Shown here piece by piece: positions 15,367-15,649 of a stretch of DNA of 15,649 bases (positions are counted from its first letter, which is position 1; every line of letters begins with the position of its first letter). A program made the position numbers and the translations under genes. Location: contig CAZXEU010000002.1 of the NCBI GenBank assembly GCA_964639665.1, forward strand, positions 1 to 15,649. Reading direction: 5' to 3'. Under the pieces are notes generated by a model. That model had not been told where the DNA came from, did not search any database, and saw only the letters and a list, made by a program, of their open reading frames with translations. This DNA is from CAZXEU01 sp964639665. Lineage in GTDB: Bacteria; Bacteroidota; Rhodothermia; Rhodothermales; Bin80.

Positions 15367-15374
15367 CCAAGATA
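15367..15374 (-). promoter_or_regulatory. Candidate -7 promoter element of the sulfatase gene (TATCTTGG)
   Basis: TATCTTGG, identical to the box before the GH32 gene, begins 31 bp upstream of ATG 15343 and fits TAnnTTTG at 5 of 6 fixed positions. The rest of the 253-bp gap up to the tRNA shows no gene and no evident -33 TTTG at the usual spacing. Confidence 0.42.
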
Positions 15375-15596
15375 AGCAGGCTCCGGAGACTTCGCGGGAC
15401 GCCAGAGAAGACGGATTGCCCGCTTGGCAACCTGGTGCAGGAATTGTTGGTTGCGTGCGTGGCGTTGCGCACAAGACCGGGCCCGGAGCGCGGCATTACG
15501 GGCGAAGAAGGGAGGGCGGAACGGTTCCTGATCCATCCGCCGCGGCCGCGCGCCCTGCCGCGAGGCAGCGGCATTTCCGGCGACCGGGATTGCGTG

Positions 15597-15649
15597 TGGA
15601 GCCAAGGGGAGTCGAACAGCTGACCTCTTGAATGCCATTCAAGCGCTCT
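15597..15649 (-). tRNA. tRNA-Ala (anticodon GGC), 5' part beyond the window, T-stem mismatched
   Basis: The last 53 nt of a tRNA gene. The anticodon arm CTTGA-ATGGCAT-TCAAG is perfect and gives anticodon GGC (15634-15636), reading Ala codon GCC. The 3' acceptor strand TGGCTCC with discriminator A73 is normal for tRNA-Ala, and CCA is not encoded (CAC follows). The T-loop TTCGACT is canonical, but the T-stem AGCTG / CCCCT has two adjacent mismatches (51 C-C and 52 U-C) where tRNA-Ala usually has AGCGG / CCGCT. The tRNA may be functional but unstable, a decayed copy, or affected by sequence error. The 5' half is outside the window. Confidence 0.88.

Noticed and set aside
15555..15568. 5-bp hairpin just downstream of the tRNA
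   Set aside because: Short stem in very GC-rich sequence and no T-run; not distinguishable from chance.
15344..15574. 77-residue N-terminal extension of the sulfatase
   Set aside because: The signal peptide begins only at ATG 15343, a promoter-like box lies inside the extension, and the extension has no conserved features.
15597..15613. Attachment site of an integrated element at the tRNA 3' end
   Set aside because: No second copy of the tRNA 3' sequence, no integrase and no mobile genes are visible in the window.

Overview
The window looks like chromosomal DNA from a GC-rich member of the FCB group, most likely Rhodothermota/Balneolota-like Bacteroidota. The best marker is the type IX secretion (T9SS) sorting tail of the protein at 7717-9405, with the NYPNPFNPTTTI motif common in those phyla. 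Promoter-like boxes close to the Bacteroidota TAnnTTTG element (TATCTT plus G/C) and generally weak Shine-Dalgarno sequences agree with this. No plasmid, phage, insertion sequence or CRISPR features were seen. The organism call rests on motifs, not on a database search.

Layout. The left third (1-4174, minus strand) is an apparent operon: the two subunits of a KorAB-type 2-oxoacid:ferredoxin oxidoreductase, followed by a divergent SLC11/Nramp-family transporter that runs off the left edge. Facing away on the plus strand are apaG (4317-4700) and a secreted GH32 beta-fructosidase (4869-6398). The centre (6501-11029, minus strand) is a three-gene cluster: an arylsulfotransferase-family (ASST) lipoprotein, a second ASST-like protein exported by T9SS, and a DUF3500 lipoprotein. 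The right third holds an Opu-type osmolyte ABC transporter (ATPase plus a fused binding-protein/permease), a secreted formylglycine-type sulfatase, and the 3' part of a tRNA-Ala(GGC) cut by the right edge.

How the genes fit together. Most products act outside the cytoplasm: a fructan/sucrose hydrolase, two sulfotransferase-like beta-propellers, a DUF3500 protein and a sulfatase. This suggests an organism that degrades or remodels sulfated and fructose-containing organic matter. The ABC importer (osmoprotectants) and KorAB (ferredoxin-linked central carbon metabolism) are housekeeping or adaptive genes rather than parts of that set.

Most notable points. (1) By manual scan, TATCTT occurs only four times in the window. 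All four copies lie 12-43 bp upstream of a start codon in the matching orientation, and three of them support the shorter start chosen here. (2) The paired ASST + ASST-T9SS + DUF3500 cluster may be an uncharacterised extracellular sulfuryl-transfer unit. (3) The Nramp relative lacks the canonical metal-site residues. (4) A perfect 10-bp inverted repeat precedes the Opu operon. (5) The tRNA-Ala has a disrupted T-stem. (6) An apparent gene remnant abuts the end of the Opu operon.
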